Assembly: GCF_028009165.1 (NCBI RefSeq)
Contig: NC_079241.1
Span: 62,001 to 126,000, forward strand
Direction of reading: 5' to 3'
Length of the DNA: 64,000 nucleotides
Origin: Akanthomyces muscarius
Taxonomy: Eukaryota; Ascomycota; Sordariomycetes; Hypocreales; Cordycipitaceae
Shown: positions 34,804 through 49,593 of the stretch, one piece after another
Position numbering within the stretch: the first letter of the stretch is position 1
Layout of the letters: each line of letters opens with the position of its first letter
Position numbers and translations under genes: made by a program
Notes under the pieces: generated by a model
What the model was told of the DNA's origin: nothing
Seen by the model: the letters and a program-made list of their open reading frames with translations, nothing else
The model's database searches: none

Positions 34804-35648
34804 GTGTTAGTTTAGTAGGTTAAGTAGAGTGGATAATTAGTAGTGAATACTAATTAAAGGATTAGTTATAAAAAACCTAATTTAAAAAATACAATAAAAA
34901 GGTAAACTATTATATAAATAGAAGAAAAGATTATAGTTAGTCTAATAGTTTAGATCTTTATTAATTAATCTAAATAATAGTTTTACTATTAAGAATTTTA
35001 CTTTTAAAAAACACTTATAATATTACTTAATTTACTATCTTATAGTTTTAAGCCTAATTTACTCTTTAAGAAATAGACCTATTATAACTTAATAAATAAG
35101 TTATTATTATATTTTAATTAATCTTATTTAGTAAGTTACCTTTAAAACTTTAAGTAGTTAACTTTTATAATATCTACTACAAGTAAAAATATAACTAACT
35201 TTACCTAATATATAGTATAGATAAGAAAGTAGATTAAAGCTCTTACTATTTAGATCTAAAGTATATAATAAAATAAATATATATACTATTAAGCTATAAA
35301 GTAAAAGATTAAAGTATTAAAAGTAATTCTAGTAATTAATATAAATATAATAGTAATATATATGATATAAAGTAGTACTATTATAATAGTTTAGATAAGA
35401 AAGTAGATTAAAGCTCTTACTATTTAGATCTAAAGTATATAATAAAATAAATATATATACTATTAAGCTATAAAGTAAAAGATTAAAGTATTAAAAGTAA
35501 TTCTAGTAATTAATATAAATATAATAGTAATATATATGATATAAAGTAGTACTATTATAATAGTTTATTATATATAGATAGGAAATATTAGAACTTTTAT
35601 ACTTCTTAAATTCCCTAAACCTAACTTATTTAATAAAACTAAAAGAGA
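34804..35648 (+). mobile_element. 5' fragment of a family Y-like gypsy element (LTR part plus gag start), RIP-mutated
   Basis: 34804-35111 matches the 3' three quarters of the Y LTR, ending TTATTATTATA. The leader after it (from TTTTAATTAATC) matches the leader of element Y at about 49110-49175. Near 35580-35645 the plus strand reads KFPKPNLFNKTKRDN, a gag-like start. Element Z2 begins at 35651 and the rest of the gypsy element is absent. Confidence 0.7.
35219..35566 (+). repeat. Perfect 174 bp tandem duplication within RIP-mutated DNA
   Basis: 35219-35392 is repeated immediately as 35393-35566, starting AGATAAGAAAGTAGATTAAA; by eye the two units are identical at every base. Confidence 0.9.
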
Positions 35649-35650
35649 TA

Positions 35651-38600
35651 ATATAATTAATAAGTAAGTCACTTAAATAAATAAGTTACTTATATTCCCT
35701 AACCTTTTACCTTTTAACTATTAATAACTTAACTATAATATTAAAAAATATATAAAATTAATTAAAATCCTCTTTTTTACTAATATCTATATTTATAATA
35801 TAAGTATATATATTATAACTAGTCTACCTATATATACTATATTACTAACTATATATTTTAACTTTTACTTTATAATAACTATAAGTTTATATTTTATCTT
35901 TTACTTAACTATTTATATCTATTTACTCTTTTAAATCTCTTATATCTTATATAAAAAGAGATCTTTTAGTTTATAGCTTTATTTTTTTAGCCTATTAGTA
36001 CTTACTAATTAACTTATTTATAGTTTTAAAGCCTTATATTTAAGTATATAAAAATATAACTTTATATATAATAGCTATTATACGTTTTTAAAAACTATTA
36101 AGTATATTAAGACTTTTAGTTAAAAAGTTATTTAAATAATTAGTAATTTACTTTTTTAAAATTAAAGACTATAAAATTACTTTATTTACTATACTTAATA
36201 TTTAAAAGACCTAAATTTTAGTTAATTTTAAATATAAGTTTAAAAGACTTAATATTATAAACTTAAATTCTAAAATAAAAATAACCTTTTTAGGATGAAA
36301 AGGGGTAATTTTAGTATCTTAAAAACCACTTTAAATATTTTCTTTTATAATAAACTTATTAAAAGTATTAAAAATATAAAACAAAGTCTTTATTAATAAT
36401 ATATATAATATTAGCTTTTATAAGACTTTTAATTTATTATTTATAAGTCTTTTTTAATAAACTAAAATAGCTAATATTTAAAAGTTAAAGTATATAAAAA
36501 GAATAAGTAAGTATATAAAAGGTAATAATATTCTTCTTTTAATAAAAAAGCTTAAAAGTAATTAAGTAATAACTTTTATAGTTATTTAGAATTAAGAGAT
36601 AATAATTAATATAGTTTATAAATAAGTAAGCTATTTAAGTAAATAGGCTACCTTTAAGGACCTTATAATAAAAAATATAGTTTAATAAACTAAAATAAAA
36701 TCTAGTTAATAAAAGTTAATTATAATTATTTAAAAAAGTGATTTCTATTACCTTTTTATATATCTTAAAATTATAGCTAATTTTACTATAATTATTATAG
36801 TACTAATAGTATAGTTTAGGCTATATTAATAGACTTAGACTTTTAGATTTATAATATCTTCTTTTACCCTTCCTATATAATTAAGTAGCTAAATTTTTAC
36901 TAGCCTTTAAAGTAAGAGATCTTCTAGTCTATAAGTGTTTTTTTATATATATTAGTACTAAAAAAGTTATATATTTACTACCTTTAACTTATTAATTTAT
37001 TCTTATATTAATACTATCTATTATATTACTTTTATTATATACTTTAATAACTAAGAGATATTTATAATAATTTCACTTAGAGAGTTACTCTAATAGATTT
37101 TTATCCTTTTTTTAGTATATTTATAATAATAGCTTATTTACTAAGTTATAGTAGGTCTATTTCTTAGGAAGTGAGTTAGGCTGAGGCTATAGGGTAGCAC
37201 GTTCTTAAGTAGTAGGCGATAAACAGTCGTTAAGAGTAGAACTCTTAATAGTGAAACTATTACTTAGATTAATTAATAGAGATCTAGACTACCTAGCTAC
37301 TAGAATACCTCCTCCTTAAGTACCTATCTATCCCTTTATTATATTCTTTAGATCACTTAGATCACTAGTGATCACAGTGCGCACCGCTTACCACGCTCAC
37401 CGGTGGGCGAGGTGATCGGTCACGTGACTGTCTGTCCTAATCGGGTAATCTATATGCGCCCGTAGGGCCGCTACCTTAGGCCGCTTTTGCGCCCGCTTTT
37501 ATTCTTTCTTCGTTCGTAATAATATTCTATTTAAAATAGAGCCTCTATTAGGTTATTAGGGGTTTTTAGAAGCTAAAGAAGTTCTTAACTATTAGTAATA
37601 TTAGGAGATAATAAAGTTTATAACTTTATATTAAGCTATAAAATAATATATTTTAAATTAAAAGAATAAATTTTAGTGCTTTAATAACTACTAAAAATAT
37701 TTAATTTAGTTATAAAAGTTTTATATATTAAGTAAACTATAAAAAAAAAATCTTTTTTAATAATATAGATAATCTTAATATATATTAGATTATTAATTAT
37801 ATTATTATATATATATTTTAATAACTAAAAATAAGTAATATCTAATAGTTAGAGTATATATAATAAATAAATAAGTATATATAATATAATTATATTATTT
37901 ACCTTATAATATAACTTAAAATCTATTAAGTAATAGCTTTTATACCTATTAAGAATTAATAACTTATATTTACTAATTATTTTAGTCTTTATATATAAAT
38001 TAAAATACTTAAACTATTTTAAGTACTTCTTATTTATAGTCTATCTATTTTTAATAATAAAAATAGCTTAGTTATAAAGTAAAGGGCTATTTTTATACTA
38101 AAAAGAGAGGTAGATTTTACTTATAATAATAATAAATAAAAGAATAATAATATTAGTTATACTAATATACTCTATTATTATTATCTAAGTATAATTTCTA
38201 TATTATATTTTTTAACTTTTTTAATATCTTTTTATACTTATAATAACTATTTTAAATAATATTTAGTCTATTATAAAGCCTATTTTATTAAAGTTATAAA
38301 TCTCCCACCTTTATATACTATATTTTATAATAGTGTTTTTTATAAATTAAAACTACTTTTAATATTACTTTAAATTTTTATATTAGACTCTTTAATAGTT
38401 AATTTAATATAATAAATATATAATAAGTTCTTAGTATTATCTAATAAAGTTTATAAACTAGTACCTCCTAACTAGAATATTATATTTAAACTCTAATAGG
38501 TAGTTAGTTATAGTTTTTATATTATATAAGTAAGGTAGTTAAGATTATATATTTAGATTAAAAATATATTAAATAAGAAGATCTTCTTTTTTATTTATTA

Positions 38601-38874
38601 ATTTTTAAAAGTATATTATTATACTAGCTTAACTTAGTTATTCTTATTAATAATATCTTAGTATTATTTATAGTATATTATAAATATAAGCTATACTTTA
38701 AAGTAATAGTATAGGGTTTTCTTTTTAAAGCCTTAAAGGTGTTAATAATATCTTTTTTATTTAAAGTTAAAACTGTTTTATCTTATTAAGTTAATAGAGT
38801 TTAAATATAGTTAATTAAAAAATAATATAAAGTGGCCCACTTACTTAGATAGCCCACTCACTTATAAACTATAT
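35651..38874. mobile_element. TA-type DNA transposon, family Z, carrying a solo LTR (Z2)
   Basis: Starts ATATAATTAATAAGTAAGTC and ends in its inverted counterpart (CACTTATAAACTATAT), flanked by TA (35649-35650 and 38875-38876), a Tc1/mariner feature. Without the solo LTR at 37122-37521 and its 5 bp duplication, the element is about 2.8 kb. The first ~850 bp match Z1 (39781) and Z3 (11085). Fully RIP-mutated; the transposase is unreadable. The left flank is gypsy gag on the plus strand, the right flank is family X on the minus strand, so the two flanks do not belong together. Confidence 0.7.
37122..37521 (-). repeat. Solo LTR with intact 5 bp target duplication, mildly RIP-mutated
   Basis: 400 bp, minus orientation, flanked by ATATT on both sides (37117-37121 and 37522-37526). 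It retains many CG and CA sites (37360-37500), unlike the DNA around it, and shares its ends and 3' half with the Y LTRs. Confidence 0.85.
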
Positions 38875-39780
38875 TAGCCTAAATAATAATACTAAGTACT
38901 TAAAGTATCTAAACTAATAGTAAAATACTATCTTCTACTTATTACCCTTATAGATTCTTAGCTACCTATATATATCTTTTATATCTAGCTTAGTATAAAA
39001 CTTAGTACCCTATAATTAGTTAATTATTTCTATAATTAGGGGTAATAGCGCTCTATTTTTTTAGTAGTTTAGTTAAGGCTATAATAATTAATATATAAAT
39101 AGAGTTTTCCCTCCTTTTTTAGTATAAATAAAATAAGAGCTCTTATTAAACTAGTAGATCTTCTAATCTATTTTTATTTTAGCCTTTTATTAATAAAGTT
39201 ATATAGTTTATATAGCTCTCTTACTATAAGGGGGTAGATAGGTCCTTATAGTAGTATCTTACTATCTTCTAGTTTAATAGTATATATAAGCCTATCTAAA
39301 GGTAGTAACTTTATAGCTTTTTTAGATAAAAAGAGCTCTATAAATTCCTAATATTCTTATAGTAACCTTATATATACTTCTTTTATAATCATAGTAAGTA
39401 GGTCTAACTAGCTTTTTATTAATATTATTTTAAATTTAGTATTCTTTATAGCCCTTTAAGCTCCTTTTAAGGTTAATACTATTTTAATACCTTTTATATT
39501 AATATTATAGTTCTAATAGTCTAAGCTATTATAAATTAAAATATTTTATTCTCTAATTTATTACTAACTAGAAATAAAGTCCTTAAAAAATATTATAATT
39601 AAAAAAGAAATTTATATCTTTTTTTTATATTTAAAGTTATTTATAACTTATAGTATTTTGATAATTTCTCTATTTACCTAAACTCTTTCTTTAATTAAAG
39701 GATATATTAGTATAGTTAGTTTAAGGAAGTTATAGATTTCTAATCTTTCTACTATATATTTATTAATAATATTTAAATTA

Positions 39781-41535
39781 ATATAGTTAATAAGTAAGTC
39801 ACTTAGATAAGCGAGTCGCCTATATTCCCTAACCCTTTCCCTTTTAACTATTAATAACTTAACTATAATATAAAAATATATCTAAAATTAATTAAAATCC
39901 TCTTTCTTACTAATATCTATATCTATAATATAAGTATATATATTATAACTAATCTAGCTATATATACTATATTACTAACTATATATTTTAACCTTTACTT
40001 TATAATAACTATAAGCTTATATTTTATTCTTTATTTAACTATCTATATCTATCTACTCTTTTAAATCTCTTATATTTTATATAAAAAGAGATCTTTTAGT
40101 TTATAGTTTTATTTTTTTAGCCTATTAGTACTTACTAATTAGCTTATTTATAGCTTTAAAGCCTTATATTTAAATATATAAAAATATAACCTTATATATA
40201 ATAGCTATTATACCTTTTTTAAAACTATTAAGTATATTAAGACTTTTAGTTAGAGAGTTATTTAAGTAATTAGTAATTTATTTTTTTAAAACTAAAAACT
40301 ATAAAACTACTTTATTTACTATACTTAGTATCTAAGAAACCTAAAATTTAGCTAATTTTAGATATAAGTTTAAAGGACTTAATATTATAAACTTAAGTTC
40401 TAAGGTAAAAATAACTTTTTTAAGATTAAAAGGGGTAATTTTAGTATCTTAAAAACTATCTTAAATATTTTCTTTTATAATAGACTTATTAAAAGTATTA
40501 AAAAATATAAGAAAGAAGTCTTTTTTAGTAATATATATAATACTAGCTTTTATAAGATTTTTAATTTAAAGGCTAGAGTATATAGGAAGAATATATAGGT
40601 ATATAGAGGGTAATAATATTCTTTTTTTAGTAAAAAAGCTTAAAGGCAGTTAAGTAGTAACTTTTATAGCTATCTAGAATTAGGAGATAATAACTACCCT
40701 TTTTTTAATCTTTTATATATTTATTAAAATACTTAATCTAATCTATACTAATTTTATTTATTATCTAGCTATTTAAGCTTATATTAACACACTAATTTAA
40801 AGATAGGCGTTTATTTTTATACTAAAATATAAGGTGTTTTTAGCCCTTTATTATAATATATAATAGTACTATTAAGTTTTAAGAATTTACTATCTAAATT
40901 ATAATAACTATTCTTATTATAATAAAGCCTATTAGAAACCTAGTCTTATTAAAGTTATAAATATTAAACTTTATAATATTATATTTTATAATTATATTCT
41001 TTAAAAGTATAAACTAACTATAAATAATAGTTAGATCTTTATATTTAGCTTTTTAATAATTATATCTCTATTAAAAATATATAATAAGCTCTAATTATTA
41101 TTATATAAGGTTTTTCGCCTAATATACTCTAATATATCTATTACTATACTTAGTAAGTAGTTAATTTACTATATTTTCTATATTTATATACTAAAAGGGA
41201 AGTCCTTATAAATCTAGCTAGAGAATATATTTTATTATAGCTCTCTCTTCTAAATTAGTAAGTTTCTTTAAATTAGGCGTAAAGTTATATTATATAACTT
41301 AGCTATTATATTAGTTATAGATAGTTATTTAAAGTATATTATAGATTAATATAGCTTTTTTATAACTTAGTTTTAGGTCTTTTTTAAGAGTTTAAAGGGT
41401 AAAAATAATACCCGCCTTTTTTAAAGGGATTTCTATAAATTGTTATTAAGTAATAAAAGTACTAAAATAAAGGGTACTAAAAACTAGGTGGAGTGGGTGA
41501 CTTGCTTATTTAGGCGACTCGCTTATTAACTATAT
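39781..41535. mobile_element. TA-type DNA transposon, family Z, inside X' (Z1)
   Basis: Terminal inverted repeats ATATAGTTAATAAG... and ...CTTATTAACTATAT are perfect over 14 bp and continue imperfectly to ~40 bp. TA flanks both sides (39779-39780 and 41536-41537). Comparison with the uninterrupted X sequence near 8310 shows a clean insertion at one TA. 1755 bp; RIP-mutated; no readable transposase. Confidence 0.85.
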
Positions 41536-42803
41536 TACTCCTTATATTAATTATTACTATTATTTCTTCCTAATTATATCTTATTTATACCTTTATTATA
41601 ACCTTATATTAAGGGTAGATTTAATAGTAGACCTTATCTTATTATATCTTCTCTATTTAGTAGTTCTTAATTAGGCTATTATTTAGGTATATTATTATAT
41701 CCTCACTTTAAACTACCTACTTTACCCTAATAATTTTTAACTAATCTTTATACTTATTAGTAGTATAACTTCCTTCTCTATAAATAATATAATTATCTAT
41801 AAAGTAGTTTCTTTATAAATAGTTACCCTTATATTTAAAATATCTTATAAAGAAGTCCCTACTAGTATATAGTATATTTATAATATTCTAATTACTTTAT
41901 AGCTTATTTTTATCTAATATAGTTAGTTAAGGTTTTAAGATTATCTTAGCTTATAGGGTTATACCTACTACTCTTTTAATATTCTTTATATAAGACTTTA
42001 ACTCCTTCTATATTATAAGATTACTATTATTACTTATTATTATTTAAATCTAATAACTAAGTACTTTTAAAGTTATTATAATTTAAAAGCTAAAAGGTAA
42101 AAGATCTAATAGCTCTATTATAATATTCTCCATATATTATAGATATTTCCTTACTAACTTATTAGTATTATATTTATACCTTAAGAGATTATAAGTTACC
42201 TACTATACCCTAATATTCTTATCCCCTAGTTCTTCCTTATACTATAAGTTAAAGTCTTCCTAAGTAACTCCTTTATAAGTTCCCTATAAAATTATAGTAA
42301 AATAGTAGGCCTATTATATCTATATATCTCCTTAAAAGCACTATACTATATATATTACCCTATTAAGGTTATCTATATAGTCTTCTATATATACCTAAAA
42401 GTATATCTATAAGGTAACTATAAAGCTTATATACTCCTAAAATAATTATCTAGTAAATACTATACTAAAAAGCTTTATTATTACTATATATATTTTATAA
42501 ATTAGTTCTTTTAAAAGGTTTTCTAATTTTAGAGTTACTATAATTAGTTACCTTTTTACTAGCTATTTATAGTATACTACTAGTTATACTTATTTTTATT
42601 CCTTTACTATTTTCTAGATATTAACTTATATCTCCTTTACTATTATTAAGCTAATAGCTATACTTATTATACTACCTAGTAAGTTAGACTAAATTAGTAA
42701 TATTATTTATTATATACTTATAATAGTCTCTCTACTTACTTATAATAAGGTAATAATTTATTTAGTTATAGTACTATAAGTAATTTAGTGTCCTATATAT
42801 TAG

Positions 42804-45800
42804 TATAATAATAGCTTATTTACTAAGTTATAATAGGTCTGTTTCTTAGATAGTAAGTTAGGCTAAAAGCTATCAGGTAGTATGTTTTTAAGTAGTAAGT
42901 AATAAATAGTTATTAAGAGTAGAACTCTTAATAGTGAAACTATTACTTAGATTAATTAATAGAGATCTAAACTATTTAGACTAGTTATAGTCTTTCCTTT
43001 ATATAATAGTTTACCTTTTTATTACTTTCCTTAGATTACTAGCTTACTCGCTCTTATAATCCCCTTATAGCTTACTAGCTTACTTACTTTAGTAATTTAG
43101 TAAGGTTATATAACTATAAGGCCTAATTAGGGAGCCTATAGGCACTATAAGATCGTCCTTTTAGGCCGCTTTCCTAGTCGCTTTATATTACTTCCTATTA
43201 TTTATAATATAATACTCCTCCTCTATTAGTTTTATCCTTAAAGCTACTAATCCTATTTTAGTTATTCGTTTAGTAGGTATATAGAACTTCCCTCTTTTAT
43301 TATTATATACTAATAATATATTAGGTTATATAGAAAAATCTTATTCCTAAAAATCTAATAAGTAAGACACTTTAAGGTTCTTTATTACTCTTTATAGTTA
43401 AGATACTAAAATACTATATACTTATTATTTTAACTATTAATTAAAGTGCTATCTTACTAATAGTAAGACTTATTATAAGGAGTGTGTCTATTATAGTTAT
43501 TCCTATAATAGCGTACTAATAGTATCCTCTTATAGGTCTTATCCTTTCTTAGTTTTAATTTTTTTTTTTTTTTTTTTTACTAATTTATTTTTATAGTTTT
43601 ACACTTACTAGTATAGTAGAAGAAACTAGATAACACTAAGGAAAAGGTAGAGGAGCGTTTAGTTAAGCTATAAGTTTAACTATTTTAGGTAGTAAATTAT
43701 TTAATATAAATTTATAAAACTTATTATTTAGTAAAGAATAAGAGTTAGAAGCTATTTAAGTAGGGTATATAAGAGTTAGATAAAGAGGATAATATCCTCC
43801 TTATCTTAGGCTCTTATAAATAGTAGGTTATTTATAATTTATAGGTATTAGGTGTCCCTAATAAGCCTAATTAGTTATAGTTTAGTCTAGGTGAGATTCC
43901 TAAGCTAGGCCCCTTACTAACTACTAGTAAAAGCCTTTTAGTAGGTCTAAGTAACTTATAAGGTTCCTTATAGGTTCCTAGGTGTTTTTAGAGTTTAGAT
44001 ATCCTTTCTATTTAATAAGATATTTATATTTCTTAATACTTCCTTATATTTTAAGTATTTTCTTAATTTTATATTTATTATTATTTTCTATAATAATATT
44101 TATAATAACTATAATATTATCTAGTACTTTTTTAAATTGTAAGATATAAAATATAAGATAGAGTCTTATTCTATTAGGTAATAATAGTTTATAGTTAGTA
44201 TTTAATATTTTTTATTTAATAAAGAATAGTCTAATTTTCTTTTAGTTAAGTTTATTATTAGGTTACTTTATTTTAATATTTTTATATATAAGGTAGACTT
44301 TATATCTCTCTTTTAAGATTAGTACTAGTAATCTCTTTTTATTTATATAATATTTTATATAGTTTTATAGAAATATCTATTCTTATTATAAGTATTTTTA
44401 TATATCCTTAATTATTACTATATATACTATAACTATTAGTATATTTATATTCTATATTATATATATTTTAATAATAAGATTAAATCTATAATTTACTTTA
44501 AATAGTAATATTTTTATATTATTAATTTTAAAGCTATTATAAAGCTATTATATAAGTAGTAACTATTCTACCTAATTATCTTATTAGTAGTTAATATAAC
44601 TTTATAAGTATTATTCTAATATTTAGTTTAAAATCTTAGTCTAACTATCTAACTATAAGTAAAATATTATAAATAAGCTTTACTTAATCTTTATTATTTT
44701 TATAAGGTATTTCTAAAAGTTTAATATAAATAATTTATTATAATTTAATATAAGTTTTATTAATAATTTATATTAAGTAATAACTATTTTAAAAAATATA
44801 TATACTAAGTTTTTAATATTACTAGATTCTATATAAGGAATATAGTAGCTATACTTTATAAGTTTATTAATAATAACTAAAATACTATTATAAAGTACTT
44901 TTATTATTAGTTTTTTAAATTTTAGTAGTTTAATAATAAAGTCTATAATAATAGTTTATTATACTCTTTTAAGTAGTAATATTAGTTATAGTTTACTATA
45001 AGGTATATATTATACTAACTTTACTTTATTATAAATATTATATTTCTTAATAATTTCTTATATAATCTTCCTACTTTTAGGGAAGTTATATAATTTTTAT
45101 AGTTAATTAATTATCTTTATAATACCTTAATATTTATATAAAAGGTATATATATACTTCTTTTATAAGTTATTTTTATAATATAACTAAAATATATAGTT
45201 AATTATTATAAAAATAATTATTTTCTTTTTATATAAGAAATAAAGTTAATCTTTAAGTATTAGTTAAATAGTCTTTTTAAATTCTTAACTTAATTTTTTA
45301 TAACTAGATATTATCTAGTTATACTTATTAAGTTATATTAATTTCTTAGATACTTAATATAAAGTTCCTATTTTTAGTTTAATATAATAAGGGTATATTA
45401 TCTATTTACTATTTTATTCTTAGATCCTCTTTTTAGCTAAATATATCTACTCTTTTATTTTTAGATCTTTTATAATATATAATTTTAAAATTATAATCTA
45501 TAAGGGTTCTATACTATCTAATCTATTATTTATTTAAATCTTTTATAGTTATAAAGAAGGTTAGGTTTTTATATTTAGTATAGACCTTAACCTTATAGTT
45601 TACTCCTTTTAGGTAGTACTTTTATTCCTTAAAGGCTTTAATAATAGCTATAAGTTCTTTATTATATATATTATAGTTTAGTTTTAATCTATAAAGTTTC
45701 TTTAAGAAAAATATAACTAGATAAAGTTAATCTTTATTATTTTATTATTTACATTATTTACTAAGTATATAATTTAAAGTATTAGTTTTAACTTTAAATA

Positions 45801-48800
45801 GTTTATTAGGGTTAGCTATAAGTAGAACTAGCTTATTTAGGATTTTCTCTTTTAGTTTCTAAAAGGTATTAACTTTTTTATTTATCTATTAAAATTTATT
45901 ATCTTTCTTTATAAAGTTAATAAAAGGAATTATAATTTCTTTAAATCTATAAATAAAGTATTAATAGAAGTTTATAAATTTAAAAAATCTTTTTACTTCT
46001 TTAATATTAGTTAGTATAAGCTAGTTTTAAATATCTTTAATTTTAAATAGACTTATTCTAATTTATTTTAGTATACTTTTATATTTTAAGAATTTAATTT
46101 TATACTAATAAAATTTACTTTTCTCTTTTTTAATAAAAAGGGTTTATTATCTTAAAGTATTTATAATACTTTATATATATATTTCTTATATTCTTTAAGT
46201 ATATTAGAAAATATAAGGATATTATTAAAATAGATAATAATAAATTTATTAAGCTATTTCTATAAAATATTATTAATTATAGTTTAGAATATTATAAATA
46301 TATTAGTAAAACTAAATAGTATTATAAAATACTTAAAGTATTTTTTTATAGTTTAAAAGATAGTTTTTTACTTATAACTTTTAGCTATATAAATTAGATT
46401 ATAAGCTCTTTTTACGTTAAAAGTAATAAACTATCTAACTTATTTAAACTTATCTTATATTTCTATAATAAATAATAATAAATATTAGTTTTTAATTATA
46501 ATCTTATTAAGTTACTAATAATTAATATATAGTTATAGTTTTTTATTCTTTTTTAGTACTTATAAAATTAGGTATCCTATTAAGGACTCTAATAGTTATA
46601 TATATCCCTTTTATAGTATTTTATCTAGATACTCTTTAAAAGCTTTATTTTATATAAGATTCTAAGAATATATCTTATTAAATATTAATTTAGTATTAAG
46701 TTAGAGCTTAATTTTATAGTCTTAATATAAATACTCTAATAGTCCTATTTTTAGCTCTTTACTAAATAGCTTACTATACTTTAAGTATTCTTTAAGAATC
46801 TTTATAATATTAACTTTAAGCTCTCTAATAATTATATATATTCTTAAAAGCCTATCTTAATTTAATTAAAGTACTTTTTATAAGCTACTCTTAGTATTAT
46901 AATTATATCCTAATAGATCCTATTAGAGTTAGCCTATTCTTTAATTAACTTAAAATTACTTACTTATAATTAGGGTATCCCTAATATAATATTATATTTT
47001 AAAATTACTATAATATTTAAGGTAATATAATATTTTATACCTTATATATTAATTAAAAGTTATACTACTTTTATATTAACTACTCTTTAATTAAATTTTA
47101 CTATATATCCTTTTATAGTTATAAGTTAGTAAGGCTTATCTTTTATAGTCTAAAATAATTATAATTTATTAATAAGATTTAATAAGATAAAATTTCTTTA
47201 TACTCTACTATTAATTATTATTTAGATCTTTCTTTCTATAATTTTTATAGTAATTATAAGGTATACTATACTATTAATATTTATAATATATAAAGACCTA
47301 TTAGATCTCTATTAAAAAATTAGTTTTAATTATAATAATAGCTATTATTTTTTAATTCCTATTTAATATCTTCCTCTTATTAGTCTATCTTTTAGAATAT
47401 TTTAAAGATAGTTAGTTTTCTTTTATTAGAGCTTTAATAACAGTTAGATTATCTGCCTTTTATATTAATTAAATATAAACTAAATATACTTCTTATCCTT
47501 ATACTATTTCCTCCTTCCTTATAGTATAAGATTATAATATAGATAATATAGGCGTTATTATCCTTAATATAGTACGTCCTATCCTTATTTTTCTTAAAGA
47601 GTAGAGTAGAGCTAGTTCTTTTCTAGATCTTCTAGTATCTAAGATTAGTTTTAAGGTAGGGTCTATAGTTAGTATTAACACTATAATATAGGAACTATCT
47701 ATATTTAAGTTTCTTTTATAGGTGTTATTTATAGTTATTATATAAGTATAATACCTAAGAGATTATTATATATTCTTAGTATATAGGGTTAAGTGTTAGG
47801 TAGAGTAGAGTAGTTTTACTAGTTTATATAGTAGTGTTGTCTTCTACTAAAAGGAGTTAGTAAATTAATATAGTTAAGTTAGATATATTAAATCTATTAA
47901 TTATAACTATAATTAGTTTAGGGTCTCTTTCTCTTATAGACAGGACACTAATTAAGGTGCCTTTAGGTTTTAGTGTTATTAGAATAATATCTAGAGTGTT
48001 ATTTAGTAATTCTTCTTTTTTAGGAATTAGTTAAGTTCTAAAGTCCTAGTCTTTATTTAAGCTAGTATTATCTACTAAATAGTAGTAGCGTTTAGGTTTA
48101 GAGAAGTATTCTTCACTATTTACTATACTTAAGTTCTAGGTAGGCAAGTCTTTATAGTTAGCTATATAGAGCTTTTATCCCTCTCTTATAAGCTTTTATT
48201 ATTTCTTAAAGGATTAGTATTTATTTATAAAGTGTCTAATTTTTTTATAGTTATAGTATTTTCCCTTTTCTTTATATATAGTATTAAGTTCTATTAGTCT
48301 AGTATAATGTCTATATATAGTAAAGGTTTTTTAGGATTTATTTATATTAGGTTTATTAAACCTTATATAGTTATTATACTTTTATTTACCTATTTTTTTT
48401 TAATATTATTTATATAGTTAGTTATTTATTTTAATAACTATCTTAATAAAAGTGTTAAGTAGTTTAAGTTATTCTTCTTAGTAGATATTATCTTTAACTT
48501 CTTCTTTAAGGCCTTAATAGAAGATTTTAATTAGGGCTTCCTATCCCTAGTTAAGTTTAGCTATAATTTATTTAAACTCTTTTATATAGTAAGTAGTAGA
48601 TCTAGTTTATTAGAGATAGGTAAGCTATTAAGTAGCTTCCTTATACTTATTAGGGTTTCTAAAGGCACTAAAGAGTTAGTCCTTAAAGGTTTTATAGTCT
48701 AAAAAGATATAAATAACGTCTATACTAGCTTTAGCGCTATACTTTAAGTATACTTATAGTATAAGCTCCTACTATTTTATAGCTTTTCTAGTTAAGAGGT

Positions 48801-49581
48801 TTCTAATATAGAGGATTTTATTCTTAGTAGTATTAAGTGTTTTATTATTAACCTAAAGGTAAGCTTAGACTTAGGTAAAAAAGTTCCTTATATTTCCTTT
48901 ATAACTATTAAATAGTTTAGGTTTAAGAAACTTAGGTTTATTTACCTAAGCCCTTTTAGGTATCTTAAAGGTAGTAATTTAGTTCTTATATTATTCTATA
49001 ATCTTATAGAGGGTATTAGTATAAAAGAGAAGGCTTTAGTTCTGCTTTTTAAACTTAATAATCTTAGCTATAAGTTACTAGATCTCTATTCTAAGGTTAG
49101 TAGTTCTTCTACTTATAATAGATATATTAACTACTTAAGGTTTTAAAGTAACTTACTAAATAGGATTAATTAAAATATAATAATAGCTTATTTACTAAGT
49201 TATAGTAGGTCTATTTCTTAGATAGTAAGTTAAGCTAAAAGCTATAAGGTAGTATATTCTTAAATAGTAGGCGATAAACGGTTATTAAGAGTAAAACTCT
49301 TAATAGTAAAACTATTACTTAGATTAATTAATAGAGATCTAAACTATCTAAACTAGTTATAGTCCTTCCTTTATATAATAGTTTACCTCTCTATTACTTT
49401 CCTTAGATTACTAGCTTACTTACTTTTATAATCCCCTTATAGCTTACTAGCTTACTCACTCTAGTAATCTAGTAAGGTTATATAACTATAAGGCCTAATC
49501 GGGGAGCCTATAGGCGCTATAAGGTCGTCCTCTTAGACCGCTTCCCTGGTCGCCTTACGTCACTTCCTATCGTTCGTAATA
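42804..49581 (-). mobile_element. Ty3/gypsy retrotransposon, family Y, complete but RIP-inactivated
   Basis: 406 bp LTRs at 49176-49581 (5') and 42804-43209 (3') and a perfect 5 bp target duplication ATTAG (42799-42803 and 49582-49586). On the minus strand a mutated gag zinc knuckle is visible near 48240 (YYNYKKIRHF where CX2CX4H is expected), and a mutated RT near 46215 (YFNNILIF for YFDDILIF). The gag-before-RT order fits Ty3/gypsy. Size 6778 bp. The insertion lies inside X' 13 bp from its LTR. All frames carry stops. Confidence 0.88.
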
Positions 49582-49593
49582 ATTAGGTAGTAG

